A stretch of DNA of 64,000 nt from Exobasidium rhododendri (GCA_026210745.1 CP110633.1:1-64000); one strand, 5' to 3'. Positions 31,074-43,037 are shown, counted from the first letter of the stretch. A program made the numbers and translations. Notes: generated by a model not told the origin, from the sequence alone.

Positions 31074-34000
31074 CTACTTGTTTATACGGTATAGTGGGCT
31101 TAGTAGTACTAGTCCTGTTAGAAAAATTAGTACTAGTCGTGGATCTGACATTGTATTTCCTATAATTTTTGGTGAAAATAGAATAAATGTTAGTCCCACA
31201 AGGGCTAGCATTAGGTAAAGTGCATAACTTGTAAGATTACCCGTATCAAGTTTAGATACATCTTTACTACTTGCACTTAGTCCTAGACTCATACCATGTG
31301 GACCCACTAGTTCCACAGCACCACGATCTAGTACTTTGCTAATAGTATAACCTAGCAGTAGGCTAGCATTAATAATATAATGATTGTAAATAACATCTAC
31401 AAAGTATTTTCCATTAAAAAACTGATAAAGAGTGCGTCCAAAAGAATTACCTGTTAGACTAATTAGATAATTTGGTACAACATTGTATAGATAAAGAGCC
31501 AGACCAGCAGAAAATACTGTAACAATGGCAGGCAGCAGTTTTATGAATTGAGGTAGAGAAAAATGAGCTTCTACCATAGAAATATGACTAGGGTGAATAA
31601 ACAGACTATCACTTAGAAAATCAGATCCCATACCAACATATAGATCACTAGCAACATATCCAAAGAAAATGGCAAGTAGTCCTAGAATAGTAAGAGGGAT
31701 TATAACAATTAGAGGTGCATCATGAGTATGTAGATATACAGATTTACTTGCATTAGGATAAGTTAGAAATGTTAGTGACAGTAGTCGTAGACTATAAAAG
31801 GCAGTTAGCCCAGCACTAATAGTTCCTATCCAATAGGCAGCATGACCTGAAAAAGAGTAAGTACCATATGCAATTTCAATAATAAGGTCTTTAGAATAAA
31901 ATCCTGTTAGCCATGGCACAGCCATAAGACTTAGGGACCCAATAAGAATAGCAGTATAAGTAAATGGTAGAAATCCAATAAGACCCCCTAGTCGCCGTTG
32001 GTCTTGTTGATCATAAGTAGCATGAAGTACTGCACCTGCTGCTAGGAACAGTAGTGCTTTAAAAAATGCATGGTTTACTAGATGAAATAGTGCAACATTA
32101 TATTGAGATAGACCACATGCTATAAACAGATACCCTATTTGTGAACAAGTAGAGTAAGCAATTACTCGTTTTAGATCATTTTGTAGTAGACCTGTACTAG
32201 CTGCGAAAAAAGCAGTTAGAGCACCTACCCATGTAATCACAATTAGTGTAGTTGGGCCATATTCAATAAGAGGAGAAGACCGTAGTAGTAGATATACTCC
32301 CGCAGTAACTAGTGTTGCTGCGTGAATTAGAGCACTAACAGGAGTAGGCAAGAAAGTTATTAACCTGCTCAATAAGAATAATTGGAACTAGTTAACCCAT
32401 ACCATTGATTGGCGCTTCAATAGCATGGCCATAGCTTTCACTATGGGTCGGACTATATCATCAAGATGTGTAATCTTGCTTCACGTGTAGTCTCTGAGGA
32501 TCCTACTGTTACATTATTTTTAATGTAAGATGGTTTCCTGCTGATTGCCTATTGTAATTATCCAAAATATTGTCACTTATTCTTATATAGATGAATTTAC
32601 TTGTAATAAAATTGAAAAGGAATAAGTAATTTTGGCTTTAAGGTGTTCCAGCATATAGTGAAGTTTAAGGAAGGCCCTGGTATTTTGTTAGTTAGTGCTT
32701 AATTTGATACCTAGTTTATAGTGAAATTCTCCTGGCATTGAAGGTAGTACTAGATCTCTAAGTGTAACTATACTTGTCTTACTTAGTCGAATACGATAGG
32801 TATCCATTTGTTTATTTCGAATTTTCAGAGTAGATTTTAGCTGAAACTTCTGTAGTACTTCCTGTAGAAGAATACATTCAGTTTTAGTAAAAGATTCTGT
32901 ACATAGAAGTACAGTTTGAGTTCGACCATGGCCACCAAAATAACCATCTTGAATAATCCAGTGCATCAGACTTTCTACTGTAAAGTAGTCTGAAATGGTA
33001 ACAGGTACAATCTTAGTAAATTTGTGTTTACTTTCATCTCAAATATACCACATAGAATGTAGCATTGTAAAAATAGGTAGACTTGCAGTGTTAAATTGAT
33101 AGTGTTGTACCATTTTTCCAGTGTGTTGAGGTAGTAGAATGTTAGGATAGGCAATCAGTTTACCACATTTGAAATCAGAGAATACAGTAATACGCAGATG
33201 ATCTAGATAATTCTTAGTGGATTCCTTTAGAGTTATAGAAAATCGAGCATTTCCTTGAGTAATTGGGCCTTTAGTTTTACTACCTGGTCGAATACTACCG
33301 TCTCCTAGAAGACAACCAGTAATGCTTCCTATTTTTGACGTAGATACTGTAGTTAGAATAGGAACAATGCTCATGTGATAGGAGTCAGATAGATGGCTCC
33401 AGTGCAGAATGAATAGAAACGTGAATAGAGATATGGCGCCAATAAGTACCCAACCTTCCATTGCATCCGGAAGCCATGTATGTAGTCCAAGTTGTGCACT
33501 TTTACCCATAGCAGCTAGTAGCAGCAGTAGTCCAATAATAGTAATACTATTTTCATGGATAAAAGGCGCCACACTAAATACTGTAGCGTAATCAAGGTTA
33601 CCGAATACAAAAAACATAGCAAAAAATCCTACAGAAAGGAACATATCACCTACACGGTTTACTACTAGTGCTTTAATCGCACTTTTATTAGCTTGAATTC
33701 GAGTAAACCAAAAATTAATGAGTAGATAAGAAGAAATACCAATACCTTCCCACGAGTTTTGGTAAAAATACTATACTTTGCTGATAAGGGGGGAAAAATA
33801 AAAAGTTAATGTAGTCCTTTAACTTTATAAGTCATAGAACTATGCATGTGCATACCAACAATTGTTGATAGAGGTACTGTTTGACGAATTGGAATTACAA
33901 TAATTCATTGATTTTTTCGTTTTTTAGCAAGTCGCGTTCGTAGTCCAAAATTGTCAGCTAGTGCTTCTTGTAGAAAAGAGATATCTTCTAGTGTAAAACT

Positions 34001-36389
34001 ATCTGTGTTTAGTTGAGTAGCCCCATAAACATTAATACCCCCATCATCTATAATTCAATAAGCCAGAGCTCGACTAGTAAGTAGTTCTTTAATAGTAGCA
34101 GGTACAATTTTTCGTCGTTTACCATCACTATCATATACATAAAATAGGTCATAAAAATAATTAAGTGACTCCAGAGATCGCGTTTTAAAAGCAATTGTTT
34201 TATATACTTTTCCTGTACGAACATCAGGTTTACGAATATGAATAGTAGGTGTTCCTAGTGGACCTGTAATATTTTTAAAGGTAGCATAAATAGATTGTAG
34301 ATATGATGCATGTTCTGGGTAACTTTGATCAAATCGTAGTCGAGTATTATGTGTAGGTTTATTTCGCTCTAGAGATGCATCTCCTAGTAGTGTACCTACA
34401 ATAATATCCTTTTGGATTATAGTAAGAGGAATAATAGCTACATTGCATAGCATAGTATCTAGCCCAATTGAATCTGGCCCCATAAAAGCAAAGTATCGCA
34501 AAAATCATTTAACTTTCGTTAAATGTCGGACTATATCTTCAACTTACTTAGTAGTTAACTAAAATAAGTTGCACCACGTATAGTCTCTGAGGATCCTACT
34601 GTTCCAATGGTGTTGGAAGATGGTTTCCTGCTGATTATCCATTTCATTTGAAGAATTAATCATCCATTACGATTTTCACTTTAGTTTAAGTTAAAGTACG
34701 TAAGGCTTTAGGAACTCCCAGCATACAGTGGTGTATACTCTTTTGATGTGAGCCTATAATTCACATTATAGTTAGGCCGGGAAGAGTTGACCAACGAACA
34801 TAATTAGATAATTATCCCCTGTTACTAGCACTAGCATAAAAAAAGTAAACATAGAAAGATAAGAAAAAAATCGTTGATTATGAGGATCCGCACTTATATA
34901 ATCTACGGAAAAAATATGTACCAGTGATGATACTGTTAGAACGGGTAGCAGCCATTTTTATATTAGTATAGAATATATTACCTTCTATTTACTATATTTT
35001 TAAATAGTATTAGACTATGTCATACTTTACTATAATTACAATTTAAGATGAATTGAATTTTTTATAGTAGAGTTTGGGATATCGTGGAAGGATTATTGTT
35101 AATAGTGAACGCACCTTCTAGTCGTTGAACATTTTATTCTACTCTTTTTCGTGATATTCATTGTCCTAATTTATAAAAATGTGATTACAAATTTATGAAA
35201 AAAGGGGATATGAGTAAAAAAGACAAACTATTGTAGAATAAATTTGCTACATATTGTCTTTAGTAGTAAGACTTTTATGTAATTGACCCAATTTTACAAC
35301 TACCGTTTTAGGTAGTAGCTACGCTGAAAATGTTTACTATGTACATCTTTGTTATAATACCCGTAGTTTGTAGTTGAAATGAGCGCACATATGAGGAGTT
35401 ACAAGACTACGTACTTTTACAAGTTCTTTAAGATTTACTTGAATACGTGGCTTTCCACCTGAATAATTAAGAGTAGTATGGATATTCCATTTAATAAGTA
35501 GCACATTTATTAGTTTCACAACATCAGAAACTGTGAAACTATCAGTACATAGCACAAGGCCTGCACTGTTTCTACTACCATCACACATAATTCAGTGGGC
35601 AAGACCCACTTCATTAAGAAGATTGTAAATGTCAAACGGTACTACTTTTGTGCCGTTTACAATAAACTTGTGGTATAGAATAGACAGTGAATGGTAAGCG
35701 CGTGTTTTAATTACCACACCCATAAAAGTGTCTGTGTTTAGGCGATGATAATTCACACCTGGAACACTTTGGCAAAAGGCAGCTAGGATCCGATATACAT
35801 GCCAAACATAAGGAAAATGAATAATAGATTGACTAAAGATAATACGAGCCGTATTTGTATGTGTTTTAGAAAATGTGCTAATACTCCCATCACCTAGCAG
35901 CAGTCCTACTATTACACTTAGATGGTAACTAGGAATACCCATAAACATACGAATAAAATAACTAGCTCTATAGCCTAGCATGGACCCCATACTAGAAGAA
36001 GAATTTCAAACAACTATTTCAGTACATGTTGTAGGAACAACAGGGTATTTAGGTTTATAAATATTTGCCCAACCTTTTCCAATATAAATAGTGGGTGCAA
36101 TATAATTCAGATATACAGTAAACATATTCTTTTCCATAGAAACTGTTAGGCTATCAAACATAAAACCCCATGAAACATCTATTAGTTCAGAATCAATCCA
36201 ACTAATTAGATTAATAGAAACAGGAGATCCACAAAGTCCTACTTCATAAAATGCTACAATAGCGAGAAATGCTGAAGTCACAAGACATGAACATGTAATA
36301 ATATGTGCTCCTGTTACTCCAATTTTTCGTCCCATAAAACCTGATACAATAGAACCAAAAAGAGGTAGAAGAAGAAGAGTTAGATACAT
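31074..36389 (-). CDS. nad5: NADH dehydrogenase subunit 5 (four exons)
   Basis: Exons: 36389-36136, 34952-34790, 33752-33453 and 32348-31074, together 1992 bases (663 aa). This is the long antiporter-like subunit of complex I. Its motifs include [12 protein letters not shown] (exon 1), [12 protein letters not shown] (exon 2), [17 protein letters not shown] (exon 3) and [17 protein letters not shown] (exon 4). The ATG overlaps the nad4L stop by one base (TAATG). Exon-intron ends fit U|...G|. Each intron carries a LAGLIDADG ORF. Confidence 0.96.
32349..33452 (-). other. nad5 intron 3 (group I)
   Basis: It splits A-M-E-G|P-T-P-V-S. The 3' core strings GGACTATATCATC, GTAGTCTCTGAGG and CCTGCTGATTGCC lie at 32450-32550 (plus-strand reading). 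Confidence 0.9.
32688..33452 (-). CDS. LAGLIDADG endonuclease in nad5 intron 3
   Basis: It is fused to exon 3, with two UGA read as Trp between 33039 and 32967. Motif 1 is [10 protein letters not shown] and the second is degenerate (H-W-I-I-Q-D-G). Its conserved C-S/T-E-S-F-T-x-x-E tail is of LAGLIDADG_2 type. Confidence 0.85.
33753..34789 (-). other. nad5 intron 2 (group I)
   Basis: It splits L-I-M-F-V-G|W-E-G-I-G. The frame from exon 2 closes after a few codons, unlike the other nad5 introns. Core strings are at 34520-34640. Confidence 0.88.
33806..34501 (-). CDS. LAGLIDADG endonuclease in nad5 intron 2
   Basis: It is free-standing within the intron (TTG at 34501 or ATG at 34483). Motifs are [10 protein letters not shown] and L-A-Y-W-I-I-D-D-G-G (Trp is UGA at about 34055). 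A further UGA Trp occurs near 33905. It ends at TAA 33806 with a C6 stretch 3' (33788-33793). Confidence 0.85.
34953..36135 (-). other. nad5 intron 1 (group I)
   Basis: It interrupts the Met codon after D-S-L-T-V-S. It has the CTAGTCGTTGAAC core type (35110-35125) shared with cox1 intron 2. Confidence 0.85.
35352..36135 (-). CDS. LAGLIDADG endonuclease in nad5 intron 1
   Basis: It is fused to exon 1 through a UGA at about 36003. Motifs are [10 protein letters not shown] and L-A-H-W-I-M-C-D-G-S (Trp is UGA). It ends at 35352 in F-N-Y-K-L-R-V-L. It is a LAGLIDADG_2 enzyme. Confidence 0.88.
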
Positions 36390-36655
36390 TAGTTACGTAG
36401 ATTAATTGAACCTCGTAGTCGATAATAAGCTACTAGAATCCCTAGTCCAATAGCGGATTCAGCACCAGCAATAGCAATAATGTAAATACTGTAAGTTTGT
36501 CCTTGAATGTCATCAAAACTATAAGAACTAAGCAGTACTAGTAGTGTTACGGCTAGTAGCATAATTTCAATCGAGATAAGCATTAGAATAATATTTTTTC
36601 GATTAAGAACAAATCCAAGAATTCCGATAAGAAATAGAATAATTGACAGATTCAT
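36389..36655 (-). CDS. nad4L: NADH dehydrogenase subunit 4L
   Basis: An 88-aa complex I subunit with three helices. The conserved S-I-E-I-M-L-L-A-V and [22 protein letters not shown] motifs hold the buried Glu. Its TAA overlaps the nad5 ATG by one base, which implies coupled expression, as in most fungi. Confidence 0.97.
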   Translation of the reverse strand: MNLSIILFLIGILGFVLNRKNIILMLISIEIMLLAVTLLVLLSSYSFDDIQGQTYSIYIIAIAGAESAIGLGILVAYYRLRGSINLRN

Positions 36656-37069
36656 AATAAATTAACTAATCCTGAAGGACCTTTGAACAGAATATTTGTG
36701 CAAATATTTATCTTTATCTCTATTATATTGCTTTAGTTGTACCATACTATAAACACATTTATAATGAATTACATAGCCACGCTATGCGCGCGCGTATTTT
36801 GTATTATTACAATAATAAAGAAAAAAAAAAGTGAATAACACGGAAAGGTTTATGTTAATTTAAATGCATTAATGTCCTTAATGCATTTCACGCTTTGCGC
36901 GTAAAAAATGAAAATTTTTATCTCCTTTTTTTAACAATTTAAACCTCTTATCAATTAGTAATTAATGGATAATTACTAAAATTAAATGACATCTTGTCAG
37001 ATAACTTTTGGGTGAATTCATTTAATGTTATTTTTTATTATTAAAACTATTCAACTCCTAAGCAGAACA
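36656..37069. other. intergenic, 410 bp, nad4L leader
   Basis: This spacer holds a GCGCGCGCG run (36787-36796) and a small inverted repeat around TTAATGCATT...AATGCATTTC (about 36860-36890). No ORF or RNA is recognised. Confidence 0.4.
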
Positions 37070-37143
37070 CGAGAACCACCAGGTTCGAACTGGCATAGTC
37101 TACATTGACAATGTAGAACATTAACCACTTATGCTAGATTCCC
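37070..37143 (-). tRNA. trnD: tRNA-Asp(GUC)
   Basis: The acceptor GGGAATC/GGTTCTC, anticodon stem CTACA/TGTAG with loop TTGTCAA (GUC) and T-loop TTCGAAC fold well. Its 5' half is duplicated at 38846-38880. Confidence 0.93.
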
Positions 37144-37352
37144 TTTTTCTTAAAACACTCTTTAATTTTATTTTCTAATTTTTTAACTAATACGCACGTA
37201 TAGTTACTAGTTACTTTAATTATCTGAATTAAAAAAGCTATTAATGTCATTTCTTATACCACGTTCTATATTTTTATAGTATGATATTTACGGAAATTGC
37301 GGCTTAGCTATCCTTTTTCTATTGTTTTTTACTAAAAAGGGGAGTATTATAA

Positions 37353-38471
37353 CTATTTTGTAAATTTCCAATTCAGATAAGTTTTTCCATTGAGTAGATA
37401 TTTTCGAATAGTTCCATAGGAGATACTTGTATTATTATTTTTAAGGAGTTGGTTTATATCTAGTAGGCTATCAGCTATAAGCACTTTACCTGTTGTTATA
37501 TTAGTAGCCACAACACTAATTCTTTTTGTCTCAAGGTATTTATCATGTTTTACTTTAAGATTATAACTATTTTCAATTTTACTTTTTTGACGGAGATTAG
37601 AAACTAGTACACGAAAATCTTTTTCATTTAGTAGATCTACTGTACTATTATCTAGAAGAATTGTGCTAATTTGAAGTCTACCATAAATTAGTCCTTGTAT
37701 TTTTTTTCTAGAAATTATTTTTAGGCTAATACCTGATAGTTCTGAAAGCATATTAGAAGAGTTTGCTTTAAATGTAAGAACATTGTCAATGTATACAAAA
37801 AGAGGCTTCGCTTGACTTTTTCCTAGTTTTTTTCCATGTTCCACAAGCAGTTCTAGGTTTTGACTATTTGGAGGAGTGGATCCTGCTACTTTTAGTGTGT
37901 TCAGTGTAGAATTTATAGTAAAAATATAAAATTGCTCTAGGGCTAGTGTTTTATTTCTAGTAACTTCACTAAATTCACCCTCAATAATGTAGATATCAAG
38001 CTTATAATCAGAAAGACTAAACTTACGAAAGTCACTAAAAATTAGCCGTTTTCCAAATTCTATGTTTTTAGGAGTAAAATAACTACTTAGTCGATCACTT
38101 AGATTCGTACTTGAACCTACTAGTTGTGCTCCTGTTCTAAGATTCGTAAAAATATATACTCCTGCACACCGTTCTTTACTAAGAATTATTCTGATGCTTC
38201 GACGTAGATCTTTAACACTGTCTGTAAGAATAAGTTCTGCAGGCTTGATAGCCGTTAGAATATCTAGATCAGTTTGGGTTACAATTAGGCCTAGAACCGC
38301 ATTAATAATGTTTATGTTTGTGGGCAGACCACTCAGGATATGACGACGCGCAATAATATGTACATTGGTTGTATTCTGTCCATTGTCCTTTTCATAAACT
38401 TGTTCGATGTATGATGACTTACATGATGTTGAGTAAAATGTATACGCTTTTCGGGGTAGAATAAAGTTCAT
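37353..38471 (-). CDS. free-standing GIY-YIG homing endonuclease (intact, 372 aa)
   Basis: This is the intact member of the free-standing GIY-YIG family in this genome. The core has A-G-V-Y-I-F-T-N-L-R-T-G-A-Q-L-V-G-S-S (about residues 106-124), then D-R-L-S-S-Y-F and L-E-Q-F-Y-I-F-T. A Lys-rich tail with repeated helix-turn-helix-like units ends at Y-L-N-W-K-F-T-K. It lies in a spacer between tRNA-Asp and rns, not in an intron. A C4U5 motif follows the stop (37334-37342). Confidence 0.88.
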   Translation of the reverse strand: MNFILPRKAYTFYSTSCKSSYIEQVYEKDNGQNTTNVHIIARRHILSGLPTNINIINAVLGLIVTQTDLDILTAIKPAELILTDSVKDLRRSIRIILSKERCAGVYIFTNLRTGAQLVGSSTNLSDRLSSYFTPKNIEFGKRLIFSDFRKFSLSDYKLDIYIIEGEFSEVTRNKTLALEQFYIFTINSTLNTLKVAGSTPPNSQNLELLVEHGKKLGKSQAKPLFVYIDNVLTFKANSSNMLSELSGISLKIISRKKIQGLIYGRLQISTILLDNSTVDLLNEKDFRVLVSNLRQKSKIENSYNLKVKHDKYLETKRISVVATNITTGKVLIADSLLDINQLLKNNNTSISYGTIRKYLLNGKTYLNWKFTK

Positions 38472-38569
38472 TATAGTAATAATAAATGAGTCAACTGACT
38501 TTTAACGTACTTAATTATGAAGTAGTAATGGATGGTATGTTTTATAACCTTATTTCGTTTAACTTAACA

Positions 38570-38640
38570 AGAAGAGGGAATTGAACCACTCCATGGATAA
38601 AAATAACTACGTTATTTAACCACTTGACCTATTTCTATTC
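38570..38640 (-). other. tRNA-like sequence, degenerate
   Basis: The minus strand has a D-arm-like AAGTGGTTAAA and a T-arm-like GGTTCAATTCC with a bulged base, but no convincing anticodon loop or acceptor. It may be a decayed tRNA related to the neighbouring tRNA-Asp. It is not called as a gene. Confidence 0.4.
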
Positions 38641-38753
38641 TATAAATACTAGTTATTGTATAGAATTTTTTACTACTAATGAAATATACTCATTTATATT
38701 TTAGTAAAAACATAAAATTTAGAATTATTTTTTATAACTACTATAAGGGTTTA

Positions 38754-38828
38754 GGGTACAACTTTGGAATTGAACCAAAATCAAACAATTCCACAAATTG
38801 TTGCTTTATCTATTAAGCTAGAAGTATC
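38754..38828 (-). tRNA. tRNA-His(GUG), second copy (possibly pseudo)
   Basis: It is about 90% identical to the tRNA-His at 61304-61378 and keeps the anticodon loop TTGTGGA. Most differences are C-to-T or G-to-A. In the T-stem both sides changed, so pairing is kept, but the acceptor gained an A-C mismatch. Confidence 0.75.
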
Positions 38829-38845
38829 TCTTATACATATAGACA

Positions 38846-38880
38846 TGTAGGACATTAACCTATTATGCTAGATTCCCTTA
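38846..38880 (-). repeat. duplicate of the 5' half of tRNA-Asp
   Basis: The run GACATTAACC...TATGCTAGATTCCCTT (plus-strand) matches 37106-37146 of tRNA-Asp with two or three changes. The T-arm half is absent. Confidence 0.8.
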
Positions 38881-39029
38881 TAGCTTTTTACTCACTTACC
38901 AATGAATTATTTTGAAACGAAATAAATCATCCTATTTTAAAAGAATACTAAGTATGTAAGTACCATAGTAGTATATACATAACACAATTTTCAATTAATT
39001 TTATCTTAACTTATATATAATTATGCCAA

Positions 39030-40918
39030 GTAAAGGTATAGTTACGAATCATGATCGAATATTGAAAGTGAAAAATGACAATAGTGTACTGTACTATTTA
39101 GTAGTAAGAAGTATTTACTCAATACAATAGTAGTGTTGAGTAGCTATTTGTTCAATAAAAGACGTATTTAATCTTAGTACAGTTTGAATGTTATCTGGTA
39201 GTTTTACTCATGCAAATCGAATGAATATGTATTATATTCATGGTGTACAGGCGAGGGGAAAAAATACATACCCTTTGTTTCTCAGAAAAAGAGAATAATG
39301 AAAGAAAATATTTTTCGACAAGGGACTGATTTTAATTTCTAGCAGGCATTAGTCCATTGTATTTTAAAAATATAATCCTATGACGGATAGGAAAGGGCGA
39401 AAGCCTCAATTCCCGCAATTGGTTTGAGAATAACCGATGGTATCTTATTGATATGCTGCAGAGGAGAATCTTGGGCAATGCTCGAAAGAGTGACCCAGCT
39501 AACCAGAACCTCTTTACTGAGGTGTCGTAAGGGAGGATAATGACGTTACCTTACTATAAGTCCAATCTAAGTCTCGTGCCAGCAGACGCGGTTATACGAA
39601 CTGGGCAAACATTAAATGGTATAAATAGGTATTAAGGATCTGTAGGCGGTAATAATAATATCATTTTTACTAGAATCAAATAGAAGATAATAGAATGCTA
39701 GAAGGAGGGTTGATATCCTTTGATCTCTACTGGAATACCAATGGCGAAAGCAGTTATCTAGGTAATGATTGACGCTGAGGGATGAAAGCGTGGGGAGCGA
39801 AACGGATTAGAGACCCGAGTAGTCCATGCCGTAAACGATTTACACTTTGTATTCAGTTATTAATTGGGTAAAAAGCAAATAGCAGTAAGTGTAACACCTT
39901 GTAAGTACAGCCCCAAGGCAGAAAGCAAAAAGATTAGACCATCCTAAAGACCCGGAGTGGAGCATGTTGTTTAATACGATAATCCGCGTAGAACCTTACC
40001 TCTCCTTGAATGATTAGTTAATAATATTAATAAATCACAGGTGTTGCATGGCTATCGGCAGTTCGTGTTGTAAGATGTTAGGTTGAGTCCGCTAACGAAC
40101 GCAATCCTTACTATAAATTACATATTTTATAGTAAAACTTCGATAAGAAGTTAAGGAATACGATAAGCCTTTATGACCCTTATGGAGTATGGGCTACAGA
40201 CGTGCTACTTGAACCTACCAAACTGATGCTATCCCGAAAGGAGGAGCTAACCAGTAAATCAAGGTACTGTATTGGGCGATTGTAGTCTGAAATTCGACTG
40301 CATGAATCAGGAATTCCGAGTAATCGTTGATTAGCATGCAACGGTGAACTTTTATATTTGGGAGGTACTAACCGTCTATATATACCCTTATGTAGCTACT
40401 ACTATACAAATCAGTAGTAGAAAATTGGATGAAATACATAGAAATCTTCTTTATTAATTAAAGAAAAAGACAATATGTAACAAAGCTTCTTTATTATGGT
40501 ATCTATTAATAAATAGAAGAATGTCTAACGACTAGAGAATGAGTTAACCATAGACAAGAATTTCTCCACGAGTGTCCAAGATCTAGTTACGCACTAACTA
40601 GATTATAATATAGTCTAATCCTATTTGTGAAAATAGGAAATAGAATTTAAGAATGATTCTATAATAATAAAAATGCAAGTGGGGGTTGTTCAGAAATCAT
40701 GAATAACAGCCAAAAGGGTCTGCTTTCAATATTTGTTGTGTGATGTGTTACATTGATTGTGATTGAGTCGAGAGTTATTTTGGTTAGATAGAATTGATAT
40801 AGCATGTTATTCAACAGAATATTGTAGAGATTTATGATACTGTTAGAGTGCTAAAGTATTACTCTCGCTAAGTTATAGCAAGGTAGCCGTAAGGGAACTT
40901 GCGGCTGATTGATAAAAA
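39030..40918 (+). rRNA. rns: small subunit ribosomal RNA (rns), one group I intron
   Basis: The universal SSU landmarks are in order: a 5' GATCATG-like start (about 39040), the 530 loop GTGCCAGCAGACGCGG (39575), the 790 loop GGATTAGAGACCCGAGTAG (about 39804), TTGTTTAATACGATAA (39968), the GTTGAGTCCGCTAACGAACGCAA region (40083), the decoding-site region GGTACTAACCGTC (40365) and the 3' end AAGGTAGCCGTAAGGGAACTTGCGG (40881). The ends are approximate. A C4U4 motif lies just 3' of the gene (40926-40933). Confidence 0.92.
40378..40675 (+). other. rns group I intron without ORF
   Basis: After the decoding-site string ACCGTCT the rRNA is interrupted. The segment carries AACGACTAGAGAATGAG, CACGAGTGTCC and ATATAGTCTAATCC, the core set also seen in rnl introns 3-5. 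rRNA resumes at CAAGTGGGGGTTG. Boundaries are by fit to the rRNA and are approximate. Confidence 0.7.
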
Positions 40919-41033
40919 ACATTTAACCCCTTTTCACAATTATAGCCATAGTAATGATTTTTACTAAAAAGGCTTATGGACTATTCTATTACTGATTATT
41001 TACATTTGATGGCAAAGGGTTTAAAATGATTAA

Positions 41034-41786
41034 ATGGCAATGAAAGGTAACATTACTAAAACATCCGTGTCGAAATCACTAGCACCTACAGCTGTAGTAT
41101 CACTTGAAATGGTAAGATCGACGCTCGGCATGAAAATGCCTCAATGGGGTCGAGATAACGCTGTGGTTTCTAAACGAATTCGATCTATTATTCTAGGTAG
41201 TCTACTAGGCGACGGATCTCTGGATATGCCTGGTATAAATAAATATCCACTGTTTGTACTTGTACAAGGATTCCTTAATTTCGAGTATATCTTTTTTATT
41301 TATTCAGAGCTTTCTAGCCTATGTCAGTCACTACCTAAAATGGGCCAAACAGTAAGACGAAACAATCGCCATTACTACATGCGTGTTTGAACTCGTAGCT
41401 ATAGATTTCTAGAAGAGTTCTATAATAATTTTTATATGATAGTAGATAATAAACGTGTCAAAGTTATTAATATTGAATTTATTATGCTTATTATTGACCC
41501 ACTATCTCTTGCCATTTGGGCAATAGAAGATGGTAAAAAAGTTGGTTATGGTTTCGGACTATGTACACAAAGTTTTACATTTTCTGAGGTCTATAAACTC
41601 GTAGGACTTCTTCATTATAAGTTTGATCTGCAATGTTCTGTTCACATTGTTGATAAGAATAAACCTATAATTTACATTAAGGCACAATCAATAGATAAGT
41701 TCAGAACTATTGTATCGCCTTTCTTTCATGAGAAGATAGGGTATAAACTACGACCTGGTCGTCAAGTTCATATATTATTCTCATAA
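41034..41786 (+). CDS. free-standing LAGLIDADG endonuclease downstream of rns
   Basis: Not in an intron: it starts about 115 bases after the rns 3' end. One UGA (41388-41390) is read as Trp, giving one ORF of about 250 codons. Motif 1 is I-L-G-S-L-L-G-D-G-S and motif 2 is L-A-I-W-A-I-E-D-G-K, with the S-F-T-F-S-E-V tail of LAGLIDADG_2 enzymes. A C4U4 motif follows (41789-41797). A decayed copy of its C-terminal domain lies at 42375-42560. Confidence 0.85.
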
Positions 41787-43037
41787 AATATCCCCTTTTG
41801 AAGGTAATAGTAAAAAGTCATATTACATACAATAAAACAGTGATAATAAAACATTACTTATTTTATTTCTTGTATCCATTCTCAATGACAAAAAGGTTAA
41901 ATGCCCTAATAGTAATAATAAACAGTGATAATAAAACACTACTTATTAAATATACTATATTTAACAATATAGTAGGTTATAGATCTATTCTAAATCACAA
42001 GATATTCATTTTGTTGTAAACTTATAAAAATTGGTACGAAATAGTACCATAACTTCTGCACTAATTTACTCTGGTTATTACAGGCAATATTCTTGATAAT
42101 CGCTCTTTAAAGGTATATTGTACTAATAAAAATCCACGGTTTGTGCGTCCTTTAATTTATTTTATTGAAATACACTTGATTTTTTACTCTACCTAACAAT
42201 ATCTACCTATCATTACCTGCAATAGATGTAGATATAAAACGAAACTTACGTCATTATTCTATTACAGTTTTTACCCATTATTATCCTTTCTTAAAATTAT
42301 TTTATTAATTCCCAGTAAATTAGATGTAAGGAGTGTATTAAATAATATAAATCTTGGAAATATAATGATTAAAATGAACGCACTATCTCATGTCATTTGA
42401 TCTATATATGACAGGATGGTAAAAGGGGATTATGTATTTTCACTATGTACTTAAACTCCCAGATTTACTGAAGTCTAGTAACTATAAGGTCCACTAAATT
42501 ATAAATTTAATGTAGCATGTTCATTCTGTTTAAATAGAGTGAGTATAAAGATGAACTTTTTTATACTTTATAGTAAAGCTCTATTTGTATAAAATTTCAG
42601 GTCAACCACTATGCCGCTAAAAGTTTTCACGATAGTGGTAAATATGCAATCAGATCGCTATATTGAAATTTATCATGCTTATTTTATACTACTATATTGT
42701 CCTATCTTTACATTAAGTTAGTTATATGCCTAAAATAGGTATAAGTAATTTTTTACTTACTATAAATATAAAGATAAATTTAATATATTTATCTTTTACT
42801 ATTATCTATCATTCTTTCACCACCGGAGTGAGTATTTAGAAATAAAGGTTACTACTGTTTGATTGATAACATGTCAGACTAATTTCAATTAATAATTGTT
42901 AGTAACAATTATTGTAAAAAAGTCATATTACATACAATACAACATTGATACTAAACACTAATATAATCTTAGAAAATAGTTGCTATATATTATGTAATAC
43001 GACTACTTGACTTATTTTTATTATAAGAGGATTCTTG
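41787..43037. other. intergenic, 1.25 kb, made of decayed duplicated endonuclease sequence
   Basis: Bases 42375-42560 resemble 41460-41660 of the endonuclease gene (GCACTATCTC...GCCATTTG, TTTCACTATGTAC, GTTCATTCTG-type blocks) but contain stops. The AAAAAGTCATATTACATACAATA block recurs at 41812 and 42912. The region looks like an old tandem duplication that is eroding. Confidence 0.65.
42375..42560 (+). pseudogene. relic of a LAGLIDADG endonuclease C-terminal domain
   Basis: It is collinear with the second half of the ORF at 41034-41786, with many substitutions, indels and stops. It is not translatable. Confidence 0.65.
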
